NCBI RefSeq assembly: GCF_901686465.1
Contig: NZ_LR594487.1
Coordinates: 2,198,950 to 2,262,949, forward strand
Length of the DNA stretch: 64,000 nucleotides
Reading direction: 5' to 3'
DNA from: Halorubrum sp. DM2
Lineage (GTDB): Archaea; Halobacteriota; Halobacteria; Halobacteriales; Haloferacaceae
The notes beneath the pieces are model-generated. The model was not told the origin of the DNA. It saw only the letters and a list, made by a program, of their open reading frames with translations, and did no database searches. Below, one piece after another: positions 9,027 through 16,698 of this stretch (positions within the stretch are counted from its first letter, which is position 1; each line of letters begins with the position of its first letter). The position numbers and the translations under genes were made by a program.

Positions 9027-10085
9027 ATGCAGACGCTGCTTCTCAACGCGGACGACGTGGAGGCGAACGCGGAGATGGACCGCGTGATCGACGCGGTCCG
9101 CGGCGCGTTCACGGCCTACGAGCGCGGCGACGCCAAGATGCCGGCGAAGTCGTACATCGACCTGCCCGAGTACAACGGCGACTTCCGGTCGATGCCGGCC
9201 TACCTCGACGTGCGCGAGGAGGACGTCGCCGAGGAGACGGCGACCGGCGACGGGTGGGACGCCGCCGGGATCAAGTGGGTGAACGTCCACACCGACAACC
9301 CGGCCGACCACGACCTCCCGACCGTGATGGGGACGATGATCTACTCGGACCCGGAGACGGCGTTCCCGCTGGCGATACTCGACGGGACGACGCTGACGAT
9401 GAAGCGGACGGGGGCGGCCGCCGCGGTCGCGACCGACCACCTCGCCGTCCCCGACGCGACCTCGCTCGGGATCGTCGGCGCGGGCGTCCAGTCGTACACG
9501 CAGCTCGAAGCGATCGCGGCGGTGCGGGACGTCGAGGAGGTCGTCGTGAGCGACCTCGACGAGGAGCGCGTCGCCGACTTCGTCGACCACTTCGAGGACC
9601 GGTTCGACGTGCGCGCGGGGTCGATCTCGGAGGCCGGCCACTGCGATATCCTCTCGACGGTGACGCCGGTCGAGGACCCGATCGTCGGTCCCGACGACGT
9701 GGGCGAGCACACGCACATCAACGCGATGGGCGCGGACGCGGAGGGGAAACACGAGCTGGCGGACGAGCTCCTCTTGGACGCCACGGTCGTCATCGACGAC
9801 CACGAGCAGTGTACTCACTCCGGCGAGATCAACGTCCCCTACGCCGCGGGGACGCTCACCGACGACGACATCTACGGCGAGATCGGTGAGATCGTCGTCG
9901 GCCGACGGGCGGGGCGTCCCGGCACGCCCGGCACGCCCGCGGACGCCGACGGGGTGTCCGGCGTCAGCGTCTTCGACTCGACCGGGCTCGCGATCCAGGA
10001 CGTCGCGGCCGCCCGGGTCGTCTACGAGCGCGCCGACGAACTGGACAACGGCTACCCGTTCGACCTGCTCGGACTGGACGACTGA
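9027..10085 (+). CDS. Ornithine cyclodeaminase / alanine dehydrogenase family protein
   Basis: This NAD(P)-dependent enzyme of the OCD/mu-crystallin family has 352 residues. The substrate half shows KMPAKSYIDLP, the catalytic-lysine segment GIKWVNVHTDNP and FPLAILDGTTLTMKRTGAAAAVA. The Rossmann half begins with LGIVGAGVQSYTQLEAI. Archaeal members include alanine dehydrogenases, and others cyclize ornithine or reduce imines, so the substrate is not settled. It sits 20 bp after the glycerate kinase gene and could be co-transcribed. A Pro/Gly-rich insertion (GRPGTPGTPADADG) near residue 298 is unusual but probably a surface loop. Confidence 0.88.
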   Translation: MQTLLLNADDVEANAEMDRVIDAVRGAFTAYERGDAKMPAKSYIDLPEYNGDFRSMPAYLDVREEDVAEETATGDGWDAAGIKWVNVHTDNPADHDLPTVMGTMIYSDPETAFPLAILDGTTLTMKRTGAAAAVATDHLAVPDATSLGIVGAGVQSYTQLEAIAAVRDVEEVVVSDLDEERVADFVDHFEDRFDVRAGSISEAGHCDILSTVTPVEDPIVGPDDVGEHTHINAMGADAEGKHELADELLLDATVVIDDHEQCTHSGEINVPYAAGTLTDDDIYGEIGEIVVGRRAGRPGTPGTPADADGVSGVSVFDSTGLAIQDVAAARVVYERADELDNGYPFDLLGLDD

Positions 10086-10190
10086 GTCCGGTCGAGACCC
10101 GATTCTAACGGTCGGGTTCGACGCCCGACGCGCGGACCCGCATACGACGCCCGACGCGCGACTTTTCACTGAGGCCGCCTTACTGAGGCC

Positions 10191-10754
10191 GTGAGACTCG
10201 TCAGCGTCGCCGCGCTCGCGGAGAACCGGGTGATCGGGAAGGACGGCGAGGTGCCGTGGCCGCACATCGAGGCGGACGTCAGGCAGTACCGCGAACGCGT
10301 CGCGGGGTCGCCCGTCGTCTTAGGTCGGCGCACGTTCGACTCGATGCGTGACGACCTCCCCGGGAGCCGGCAGATCGTCGTGAGCCGCAGCGTCGAGGCC
10401 GTCGACGTTCCGACGGCGGTCGTCGCCGGCGGGGTCGAGGAGGCACTTGCGCTGGCGCGCGACATCGTCGCGGACGCCGCCGTCGAGCGGGAGCAGGTCC
10501 CCGCCGAGACCGGGCCCGCGCCGGAGCCCGTCGCGGGGGCGAGCGAGGGCGACGACGCGGTCTATGTCCTCGGGGGCGGCGCGATCTACGAGCTGTTCCA
10601 GCCGCACCTCGACGGGATGGTACTCAGCCACGTCGACGGCACCTATGACGGCGACACGCAGTATCCCGAGTGGGACGAAAGCGAGTGGGAGGTCGCAGCG
10701 GAGACCGACTACGACCGGTTCACGCTGCGCGAGTGGGTCCGGCGGGGGCGCTGA
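10191..10754 (+). CDS. folA: Dihydrofolate reductase
   Basis: This enzyme reduces dihydrofolate to tetrahydrofolate with NADPH. The 187-residue protein starts at a GTG with [21 protein letters not shown], the DHFR substrate-binding opening. [11 protein letters not shown] and the C-terminal [15 protein letters not shown] (conserved GGxxIY) follow. It carries an Ala/Glu-rich insertion of roughly 30 residues before VYVLGG, common in halophilic DHFRs. The reading frame ends at TGA 10752-10754, which lies inside the first unit of a six-copy 24-bp tandem repeat, so the 3' end of the gene and the repeat array are physically joined. Confidence 0.93.
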   Translation: MRLVSVAALAENRVIGKDGEVPWPHIEADVRQYRERVAGSPVVLGRRTFDSMRDDLPGSRQIVVSRSVEAVDVPTAVVAGGVEEALALARDIVADAAVEREQVPAETGPAPEPVAGASEGDDAVYVLGGGAIYELFQPHLDGMVLSHVDGTYDGDTQYPEWDESEWEVAAETDYDRFTLREWVRRGR

Positions 10755-10890
10755 ACCGAGCTCCGTCGCAGGCGCTGAATCGAGCTCCGTCGCAGGCGCT
10801 GAATCGAGCTCCGTCGCAGGCGCTGAATCGAGCTCCGTCGCAGGCGCTGAATCGAGCTCCGTCGCAGGCGCTGAATCGAGCTCCGTCGCA
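10747..10890. repeat. Six tandem copies of a 24-bp repeat
   Basis: Unit GGCGCTGAATCGAGCTCCGT followed by CGCA is repeated six times without spacers: 10747, 10771, 10795, 10819, 10843, 10867. Copies 2-6 are identical; copy 1 differs by one base (C for T at the tenth position), and a partial seventh copy (GGCGCTG) follows. The unit length is a multiple of three. In the DHFR frame each copy carries TGA, so gain or loss of copies does not change the protein. The near identity of copies points to recent slippage or ongoing homogenization. Confidence 0.95.
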
Positions 10891-10962
10891 GGCGCTGGGG
10901 AGAAGATCCGTCGGGAGCGCCGCGCGACGCCCGATCTGCCGGCAAAGCGCCGCCGTCCGAGA

Positions 10963-13473
10963 CTACGACCCGTCGGCGCGCTCGTCGGTGTACCGTTCGA
11001 GCTGGAGCGCGGTGCTGTCGGCGAGCCGGTCGAGCGCGTCGTCGACCCCGTGTTCGCGGGCGTCGACGGACGCCTCGGCGACGAGGGTCCGGACCGTGTC
11101 GAACGGGCCGATCCGCGCGCCCGTCGTGGCGACGTCGTCCTCCGCGTCGAGGAGCTGGTTCACCGCGGTGCGGTAGCCCGGGTTCTCGTCGAACCAGCCG
11201 TCGCGGTCGAGCCGGTCGATCGCGCCCTCGTGGACCGGGAAGTAGCCGGTCTCGCGGTGCCAGCGCGCCTGCCGCTCCGGTGCCGCGAGCCAGCCGAGGA
11301 ACGCCGCCGCGGCGCGCTGCTCGGCGGTCGACGCGCCGTCCGCGACCCATAGCGACCCGCCGCCGACGACGACGCCGTGGCGCTCGTCTGCGACCGGGAA
11401 GTAGCCGACGCCGACCGGGAACGAGGCCCCCTCTCGGACGCCGACCATCGAGGACGTCGACCCGATGAGCATCCCGGCGCGCCCGTCGTGGAACGCCTCG
11501 CGGGCCTGTCCGCGGGCCTCGATTCCGGGGTCGTGGTACAGGCCGTCGGCCGCCATGTCGGCGATCCAGTTGTATATCCGCTCGCCGACCGGCCCGTCGA
11601 ACCGGCTCTCGGTCGGCGTGCCGCCCCGCCCGTTGTCGGCGTCGACGAGCGGCTCGCCGGCCTCGGCGAACCACTGCTCGACGAACCACGAGTAGGTCGC
11701 GAAGGTGATCCCCGTCTCGGTCGCGCCGCTCTCGACGAGCCGCTCGGCACAGCGGCGGACCTCGTCGAACGTCTCGGGGGGGTCGTCGGGGTCCAGCCCG
11801 GCGCGCTCGAACGCCGCGCGGTCGTAGTACAGCACGGGCGTCGACGCGTTGAACGGCATCGAGTGGAGGACGCCGTCGGTCCGGTAGTAGTTGGCCACGG
11901 GAGTGAGCAGGTCGTCGGGAGAGAAGCCGGACCCCGGACCGCCCGCGCCGCCGGAGCCGCCGACGCCTCCGACGTCGGCGTCGAGGAGGCGCTCGATCGG
12001 GGTGAACGCCCCGCTGTCGAGCGCGCGCTGGGTGCCGATCTCGTAGAGGTGCGCGATCGCCGGCGGGTCGCCCCTGTCGGCCGCCGCGAGCGTCGCCTCG
12101 AACACGCCGCGGTAGCTCCCCTTCGACGCGGGCCGGACCGCGATCCCGTCGGTCTCGGCGGCGAACTCGGCGGCGAACTTGTCGAGGAGCCGCGCCTTGC
12201 GTCCGCCGAACGCGTGCCAGAAGTCGAGGACGACCGCGTCCTCGTCGTCGGTCCCGTCGGCGTCGTACGCGTCGAGCGCGTCGTCCAAGGTCCCGGTCCG
12301 GTCGGCGAGCGTCGACGCGCCGGCGGCCACCTCGGTCAGCGACGTCTTCTGCGCGTGCGCGATCGCGGTGGCGTCGCCCGCGTCCGCGGCCGTCTCCTCG
12401 GCGAGGTCGCCGACCGACTCGACCGCGTCGACGACCGCCTCGATCGAGGTCGCCTGGTCGTCGGTGGCGTCGCGGATCTCCTCGACCCCGCTCGTCGTCT
12501 CCTCGACGTCGGCGGCGAGGTCGGCGAACGCCTCCAGCGCCTCCTCGGCGGTGGTTATCCCCTCGTCGGCGCGCTCGCGCATCTCGGCCATCTCGTCGAC
12601 GGTCGCGTCCGTCTCCTCGCGCACCGAGCGGATCGACGACTCGATCTCGCCCGTCGCGTCCCGGGCCTCCTCCGCGAGGCTCTTGACCTCCTCGGCGACC
12701 ACCTCGAAGCCGGCCCCCGCCTCGCCCGCGCGGGCGGCTTCGATCGAGGCGTTCAACGCGAGGATGTTCGTCTCGTCGGCGATGTCCTGGATCAGGTCGG
12801 TGATGTCCTCGATCGCCGCGACCTCCGATTCGAGCGTCTCGACGCGGTCGAGGGCGGTCTCCGTCCGCTCGTCGACCACGCGGAGCTCCTCGATGGCCGC
12901 GCTCGCGGCGTCGGTTCCCTCGTCGGTCCGCTCGGCGACGTCGGCCGCGGTGGCGGCCACCTGGTCGGCGGAGGCGGCGACCTCCTCGGTGGCCGCCGAG
13001 ACGGTCTGAAGCTCGCTCGTCGCGGCCGCGATGTCGTCGCGCTGGCGGGTCGCCGCCGCCTCGATGTCGTCGACCGCGGCGTACACCTCGTCGCTCTGGG
13101 CCTTCGCGCGGTCGACGTTCGACCGGACGTGTTCGGTCGCGCCCGCGACCTCGTCGCCGAAGCCGTCGACCGCGGACACCGTCTCCGCGACGCCGTCGAC
13201 GAACTCGTTGAGCGTCGCCGCGAGCGCCGCCGCCTCGCCGTCGGTCTCCTCGGCCGGGAACCGGGCCCCGAGGTCGCCGTCGGCGAGCCGCGCCGCGACC
13301 TCGCGAAAGGCCGCGACCGGGACCTCGTCGTCGGAAGCGGTTCGGGAAGCAGCCGTCGTTTTGCCGGACGCGACCCCGCCGTCGAGAGCCGCGTCCGAGT
13401 CGATCGATGCCGTCGAACGGTCCCGGTCGGCGGGACCCCGATCGGACCGGTCACTCGCGTCGTCGCCGTTCAT
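10963..13473 (-). CDS. Soluble methyl-accepting transducer fused to a solute-binding domain
   Basis: This 836-residue protein joins two modules. Residues about 55-75 look like a HAMP end ([13 protein letters not shown]). Residues about 80-400 are a long coiled coil with the chemoreceptor hairpin tip ([20 protein letters not shown], then [22 protein letters not shown]), the CheA/CheW contact. From about residue 412 ([20 protein letters not shown]) to the end it matches extracellular solute-binding proteins of the sugar/glycerol-phosphate (UgpB-like) type, including [22 protein letters not shown]. There is no signal peptide and no hydrophobic membrane segment, so the whole chain should be cytoplasmic. 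Cytoplasmic transducers are known in haloarchaea (Car of Halobacterium), but I know no characterized example with this binding domain. It would link an intracellular ligand to the archaellum motor through CheA. Confidence 0.88.
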   Translation of the reverse strand: MNGDDASDRSDRGPADRDRSTASIDSDAALDGGVASGKTTAASRTASDDEVPVAAFREVAARLADGDLGARFPAEETDGEAAALAATLNEFVDGVAETVSAVDGFGDEVAGATEHVRSNVDRAKAQSDEVYAAVDDIEAAATRQRDDIAAATSELQTVSAATEEVAASADQVAATAADVAERTDEGTDAASAAIEELRVVDERTETALDRVETLESEVAAIEDITDLIQDIADETNILALNASIEAARAGEAGAGFEVVAEEVKSLAEEARDATGEIESSIRSVREETDATVDEMAEMRERADEGITTAEEALEAFADLAADVEETTSGVEEIRDATDDQATSIEAVVDAVESVGDLAEETAADAGDATAIAHAQKTSLTEVAAGASTLADRTGTLDDALDAYDADGTDDEDAVVLDFWHAFGGRKARLLDKFAAEFAAETDGIAVRPASKGSYRGVFEATLAAADRGDPPAIAHLYEIGTQRALDSGAFTPIERLLDADVGGVGGSGGAGGPGSGFSPDDLLTPVANYYRTDGVLHSMPFNASTPVLYYDRAAFERAGLDPDDPPETFDEVRRCAERLVESGATETGITFATYSWFVEQWFAEAGEPLVDADNGRGGTPTESRFDGPVGERIYNWIADMAADGLYHDPGIEARGQAREAFHDGRAGMLIGSTSSMVGVREGASFPVGVGYFPVADERHGVVVGGGSLWVADGASTAEQRAAAAFLGWLAAPERQARWHRETGYFPVHEGAIDRLDRDGWFDENPGYRTAVNQLLDAEDDVATTGARIGPFDTVRTLVAEASVDAREHGVDDALDRLADSTALQLERYTDERADGS

Positions 13474-13568
13474 CTGTCGCCACTCGCCCGCAGGAGTACA
13501 TAAGTCTCAGAGTCAGATTATTCGGATTGATAGCCGTCTGACGAGCGCGGTCCCCTGCGTTCGAGTCC

Positions 13569-13574
13569 AAAAAA
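13569..13574 (-). terminator. T-run downstream of the FtsJ-family gene
   Basis: Six A on the plus strand give six T on the coding strand 37 bp after the stop of the rRNA methyltransferase gene. Oligo-T stretches act as intrinsic terminators in archaea. The functional call is by position only. Confidence 0.4.
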
Positions 13575-13610
13575 TCGACGGATGGCTTCGAGGCGGGCCG
13601 TCCGTCCGGC

Positions 13611-14393
13611 TCAGTTCGTCTCGTCCGCGTCGACGCGCTCCGCGAAGGCGAACCGCGGCTTAACGTCAGTCACCTCGACGGTGAGCGTCTCGCCGACGTC
13701 GCCGTCGACGAAGAGGGTGTAGCCGTCGACGTAGGCGATGCCGTCGCCCTCGTCGCCCTCCTCCTCGACGGTCACCTCGACCTGGTCGCCCTCGGCGACC
13801 GGCGACCGCGTGTACCCCTTCCCGACGAGGTACACCTCCGAGGAGGCGTCCCGCGAGGCGTCCGGCGAGACGGTGCGGACGTACTGGAACGCCTCGCTCA
13901 CGTCGTCGCGGAAGGCGTCGAGGTCCTCGCCCTGGAACACCTTCACGACGAAGTCGCCGCCGGACGCGAGCAGTTCGTCGGCGGCCTCGAACGCCTGCCG
14001 CGCGAGGTGGACCGACCGGGCGTGATCGAGATTGTACTCGCCGGTCATGTTGGGTGCCATGTCGCTCACGACGGCGTCCGCGCCGCCCTCGTCGACCGCC
14101 TCCCGCAGATAGTGGCGGGTCCGCTCTTCGGTCATGTCGCCGCGGATCGTCTCGATGTCGTGGTCGTCGAACTCGTCGATACGCTGGAGGTCGACGCCGA
14201 CGACGGTGCCGCCCTCACCCACCTCCTCGGCGGCGACCTGAAGCCACCCGCCGGGCGCGGCCCCCAGATCGACCACGGTGTCGCCGCGGTCGAACAGGGC
14301 CGCCTCCTCGTCGATCTGTTTCAGCTTGTAGGCGGAGCGGGCGCGGTACCCCTGCTGTTTGGACCGGTTGTAGTAGTCGTCTTTCCCGCTCAT
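13611..14393 (-). CDS. rlmE: 23S rRNA 2'-O-methyltransferase RlmE (FtsJ/RrmJ) with TRAM domain
   Basis: This SAM-dependent enzyme methylates a uridine ribose in 23S rRNA. From the ATG at 14393 the protein is 260 residues: KDDYYNRSKQQGYRARSAYK carries the catalytic-lysine region, VVDLGAAPGGWLQVAAEEV is the SAM-binding motif, and DAVVSDMAPNMTGEY and GGDFVVKVFQGEDLD supply the DK part of the K-D-K-E tetrad. After about residue 200 there is a TRAM-like RNA-binding beta barrel (VEVTVEEEGDEGDGIAYVDG, then TLTVEVTDVKPRFAFAE), as usual in haloarchaeal homologs. The upstream in-frame extension is Arg-rich, uncharacteristic and rejected. Confidence 0.95.
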   Translation of the reverse strand: MSGKDDYYNRSKQQGYRARSAYKLKQIDEEAALFDRGDTVVDLGAAPGGWLQVAAEEVGEGGTVVGVDLQRIDEFDDHDIETIRGDMTEERTRHYLREAVDEGGADAVVSDMAPNMTGEYNLDHARSVHLARQAFEAADELLASGGDFVVKVFQGEDLDAFRDDVSEAFQYVRTVSPDASRDASSEVYLVGKGYTRSPVAEGDQVEVTVEEEGDEGDGIAYVDGYTLFVDGDVGETLTVEVTDVKPRFAFAERVDADETN

Positions 14394-14509
14394 CTGTGGC
14401 TCACCGTGGTTCGGTGCTGAACCCCCGTCGAAACGGCGGACGAATCGGCGCTCATGCCCGAATCGATGGGGTCGAACCGGAAATGGACATCGAATGTGCG
14501 TCCCGGCGC

Positions 14510-14959
14510 TCACCCGTCCGCGCGGCGCAGCCACGCCGCGACGCGCTCGATCCCGGAGGCGACGGCGGCGAGCGGCCCCGTCGACGCGGCCCCATTCGCG
14601 TCGGACGCGGCGTCCGGCTCCGACCGGTCCGCGACGACGCGCTCGTAGTTGTCGATCACCTGCTGTCGCCGCTGCGCCTCCGACTCGACCGCTCGTTCGA
14701 GGGCGGTCACCCGGTCGGCGAGGCGGTCGCGCTCCGCCTCCAGTCGCTCGACTTCGGCGGCGAGCGCGGCGACGCGGACGCGGTCGTGATAGCCCGGGCG
14801 GCGGTCGTCGTCGAGGCGGCCGACACCGACGGTTTGGCCGGAATCGCTCACCTGAGAGCCGACGGAGGCGGTCGACCGGCGTCGCGACTCGTCGGCCGAG
14901 TCCGCCGTTTCGACGTCGGTACCACCGGGCGCATCGGGAGTATCGGGCTCAGAGGGCAT
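14510..14959 (-). CDS. Coiled-coil haloarchaeal protein of unknown function
   Basis: This 149-residue protein has a disordered acidic N-terminus of about 55 residues. A heptad-like coiled coil follows (RVAALAAEVERLEAERDRLA, then DRVTALERAVESEAQRRQQVI), and a short amphipathic C-terminal helix (LAAVASGIERVAAWLRRA). From memory it resembles the haloarchaeal DUF7310 coiled-coil proteins. No catalytic motif is visible. It is upstream of rlmE on the same strand with a gap of about 115 bp. Function unknown; a scaffold or membrane-surface role for the terminal amphipathic helix is speculation. Confidence 0.7.
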   Translation of the reverse strand: MPSEPDTPDAPGGTDVETADSADESRRRSTASVGSQVSDSGQTVGVGRLDDDRRPGYHDRVRVAALAAEVERLEAERDRLADRVTALERAVESEAQRRQQVIDNYERVVADRSEPDAASDANGAASTGPLAAVASGIERVAAWLRRADG

Positions 14960-15043
14960 GGTCGTGGGAGAGGTATGTGTACACGTCCCACACGGTGAAA
15001 AAGCTCAGTCAGCCGCAAGTCGGACACGCCGCTTGCGTCGGGT

Positions 15044-15562
15044 TCAGCGGCACCCGCTGTCCGCCGTCGACACCCGCCCGATCAGGCGGTCGTCGTTGCG
15101 GTCGCGGTCGCTGTTAGCGTCGTCGTTGCGGTCGCGGTCGGCCGGTCGGATCGCAAAGCCGAGGTCGGCGTAGAACGGACGCAGTTCCGGGTCGAACGCC
15201 GCGGTGACGACCTCGACCGCGTCATCGCTCTTCCCCCGGCGGACCGCGGCCGCGACGAGCGCCGAACCGATGCCGCGGCCGCGGCGCGCGCGTCTGACCG
15301 CGACGGCGTCGACGTGGAGTCGAGCGAGGTCGGGACGCGTGGCGACGAGCGCGCCGACGACCCCACCGGTCCGCTCCGAGCGGGCGACGAGGGCGTCGCC
15401 GGCCGCGATCCGGTCGTCGACGGCGTCGGCGTCGGTCTCCAGCATCGCCGCGTCGAGGATACGGAGGACGTCGAGCCGGTCGTCGGCGGTCGCGGGGCTG
15501 ACGGTCACGTCGGCGGGCGGGTCGACAGCGTCGTCGTCCGGTGGGTCGCGTTTTCCGGTCAC
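15044..15562 (-). CDS. GNAT family N-acetyltransferase
   Basis: This 172-residue acyl-CoA-dependent acetyltransferase shows the GNAT core: VSPATADDRLDVLRILDAAM at the N-terminus, LHVDAVAVRRARRGRGIGSALV (the RxxGxG/A acetyl-CoA loop), and DPELRPFYADLGFAI near the end. The C-terminal ~30 residues are a low-complexity DRDRNDD duplication produced by a repeated gcggtcgcggtcg stretch. The GTG start at 15562 overlaps the stop of the SAMP2-like gene (GTGA), so both are coupled. Substrate unknown; a link to modifier chemistry is possible but unsupported. Confidence 0.85.
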   Translation of the reverse strand: MTGKRDPPDDDAVDPPADVTVSPATADDRLDVLRILDAAMLETDADAVDDRIAAGDALVARSERTGGVVGALVATRPDLARLHVDAVAVRRARRGRGIGSALVAAAVRRGKSDDAVEVVTAAFDPELRPFYADLGFAIRPADRDRNDDANSDRDRNDDRLIGRVSTADSGCR

Positions 15563-15774
15563 GGGAGACCGCCCGCCCCGCCCTTGATCAGCCGCAGGAT
15601 CTTGACCGACTCGGCGTCGACGACGCGGTCGCCCGGGACCGGCGAGCCGTCGACCAGCGCCGACGCCTCCTGCGGGTGGTAGCCCGCGGCGCGGATCAGG
15701 TCGTCGTACGTCGCGTCGGCGGCGAGGCTGTACTCGTCGGTCCCCTCGCCGACGACCTCGACGGTCACGTCCAT
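15559..15774 (-). CDS. samp2: SAMP2-like ubiquitin-fold small archaeal modifier with C-terminal extension
   Basis: This 71-residue beta-grasp protein matches the small archaeal modifier SAMP2: VTVEVVGEGTDEYSLAADAT at the start and VVDAESVKILRLIKGG near the end. SAMP2 of Haloferax ends exactly at LRLIKGG, whose terminal glycine is adenylated by the E1-like UbaA, then transferred to lysines or used for tRNA thiolation. Here five further residues (AGGLP) follow, so the diglycine is not terminal unless the tail is removed. I checked the codons through the TGA at 15559-15561 and see no frameshift. It precedes a GNAT gene with a 4-bp overlap. Confidence 0.85.
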   Translation of the reverse strand: MDVTVEVVGEGTDEYSLAADATYDDLIRAAGYHPQEASALVDGSPVPGDRVVDAESVKILRLIKGGAGGLP

Positions 15775-15840
15775 GGGCGCGGTAGCGGGCGGGCGGGCGT
15801 CAATCGCACGGTTCGGATTACGGCGTTGAGCGCGGTCCGG

Positions 15841-16161
15841 TCACCGCCTCGTCGAGCGCGGCTCGCCCGCGTTCCACTTCCAGAGGAACCACGCCGTCGG
15901 GACGACGACGGCAGCGGTCACCAGCGCGCCGGACCGGGGGACCGCGTCGGTCCACGCGTCGACGGCGAGGAGTCCGACAGCGGCCGCCGCGATGACGAGG
16001 ATGACCGCCGCGTCGCGGGCGAGTTCCGCCTCGCGCTCGGGCGGGAGGTCCCCGTCGTAGCCGGCGATCAGGCCGACCGCGCCGCGGAACCGGATCGCCC
16101 ACGCGAGCAGGAGACACACTCCGATCGGGAAGGCGTACGGGAGGGTGGAAGCGAGGGCCAT
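15841..16161 (-). CDS. Small membrane protein (DUF3784-like)
   Basis: This 106-residue protein starts at the ATG at 16161. Three hydrophobic segments are visible: residues about 5-20 (PYAFPIGVCLLLAWAI), about 52-67 (DAAVILVIAAAAVGLL) and about 80-96 (ALVTAAVVVPTAWFLW). Between the first two is GLIAGYDGDLPPE, which recalls the conserved cytosolic loop of DUF3784 proteins (LIAGYN). Function is unknown. The gene follows repeat element A by about 100 bp on the same strand, so transcription from the element could read into it. The upstream in-frame extension runs through the repeat and is rejected. Confidence 0.7.
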   Translation of the reverse strand: MALASTLPYAFPIGVCLLLAWAIRFRGAVGLIAGYDGDLPPEREAELARDAAVILVIAAAAVGLLAVDAWTDAVPRSGALVTAAVVVPTAWFLWKWNAGEPRSTRR

Positions 16162-16260
16162 GTGCGCGGCTACGTTGCGGAGTTGAAATAAAGGTGTCCG
16201 GCGGGAGCGAGTGAATTGGAGCAAGAGATGCCTAATAAATGGTTGAGCGACACGAACTCT

Positions 16261-16593
16261 GCCGAAGCCCCAGCCGGGAGGCGATATGAGAGTAGATCCG
16301 TTTATAAATCGCTGATCGACACGAACACCGCCGAAGCCCCAGCCGGGAGGTAGGCGCACGCTCGCTGCGCTCCTCGTCGCTCATTTCACTCGCTCCTGCG
16401 GTGCTTACGTCGCCTGCGCCTACCTCCCGACTGCCCCTTCGAGTCCCGCCCCGCACAGCACCGCAACCACACCTCACGCCTCCCCAGCCTCGTCGCTGGC
16501 GGCCGGAGCGAAGCGACGGCCGCCAGCGACTCCCTCGCGCGGTGCTGCTTCGCGGTCGCCGGTGGCGACCGCTCACCGGGGCGCGCCACCGCA
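16261..16593 (-). repeat. Structured intergenic repeat element, copy A (possible ncRNA)
   Basis: About 330 bp, homologous to the element at 35461-35769. Read on the minus strand it begins TGCGGTGGCGCGCC. It then has a hairpin with 14-bp arms (16517-16530 and 16492-16505, 11-nt loop), the block GAGGCTGGGGAGGCGTGAGG, the conserved box GCGGTGCTGTGCG, the conserved box GGGACTCGAAGGGGCAG, and a stem of 14 Watson-Crick pairs, 18 with one wobble (16415-16428 with 16345-16358). It ends in two copies of GGCTGGGGCTTCGG, about 69 bp apart. A TATA-like CTTATAAAG lies at 16599-16607. No credible reading frame is shared by the two copies. It may be a transcribed structured RNA or a non-autonomous mobile repeat. 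Confidence 0.8.
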
Positions 16594-16655
16594 TGGTTCT
16601 TTATAAGTAAGCGTCGCCACCGCTCGCGTCCAGTTAAATACCGAATTGACGGCAG

Positions 16656-16661
16656 AAAAAA
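16656..16661 (-). terminator. T-run downstream of gatB
   Basis: Six T on the coding strand, about 37 bp after the gatB stop. Position and oligo-T fit an archaeal intrinsic terminator. Confidence 0.45.
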
Positions 16662-16698
16662 GCGGCTTGTCCCCGCTGTCGTTCGACGCTCGACCGGC

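Larger units (their letters stand above)
16162..16698. other. Gene-free interval between gatB and a small membrane protein gene
   Basis: This 537-bp stretch holds repeat element A (16261-16593), a TATA-like box at 16599-16607 and the gatB terminator near 16656. The bases 16162-16260 between the element and the membrane protein gene hold only an AT-richer leader (CTAATAAATGG). No further gene is supported. Confidence 0.8.

Noticed and set aside
6078..10265. 1395-residue open frame on the minus strand
   Set aside because: It runs antisense through four well-supported genes; composition is Arg/Val/Gly/Asp-rich nonsense typical of opposite-strand frames in very GC-rich DNA.
10747..10890. CRISPR array
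   Set aside because: Units are adjacent with no unique spacers and no cas genes are near.
10670..11176. Frames encoding octapeptide repeats (ALNRAPSQ or GAESSSVA) over the tandem array
   Set aside because: They are read-outs of the 24-bp DNA repeat in other frames, overlap DHFR and the transducer gene, and lack flanking protein-like sequence.
11377..13503. 708-residue open frame on the plus strand
   Set aside because: Mirror frame of the transducer-binding protein gene, whose motifs are unambiguous.
16232..16594. Protein-coding frames inside repeat element A
   Set aside because: No frame is shared with copy B and changes between copies preserve base pairing, not codons.
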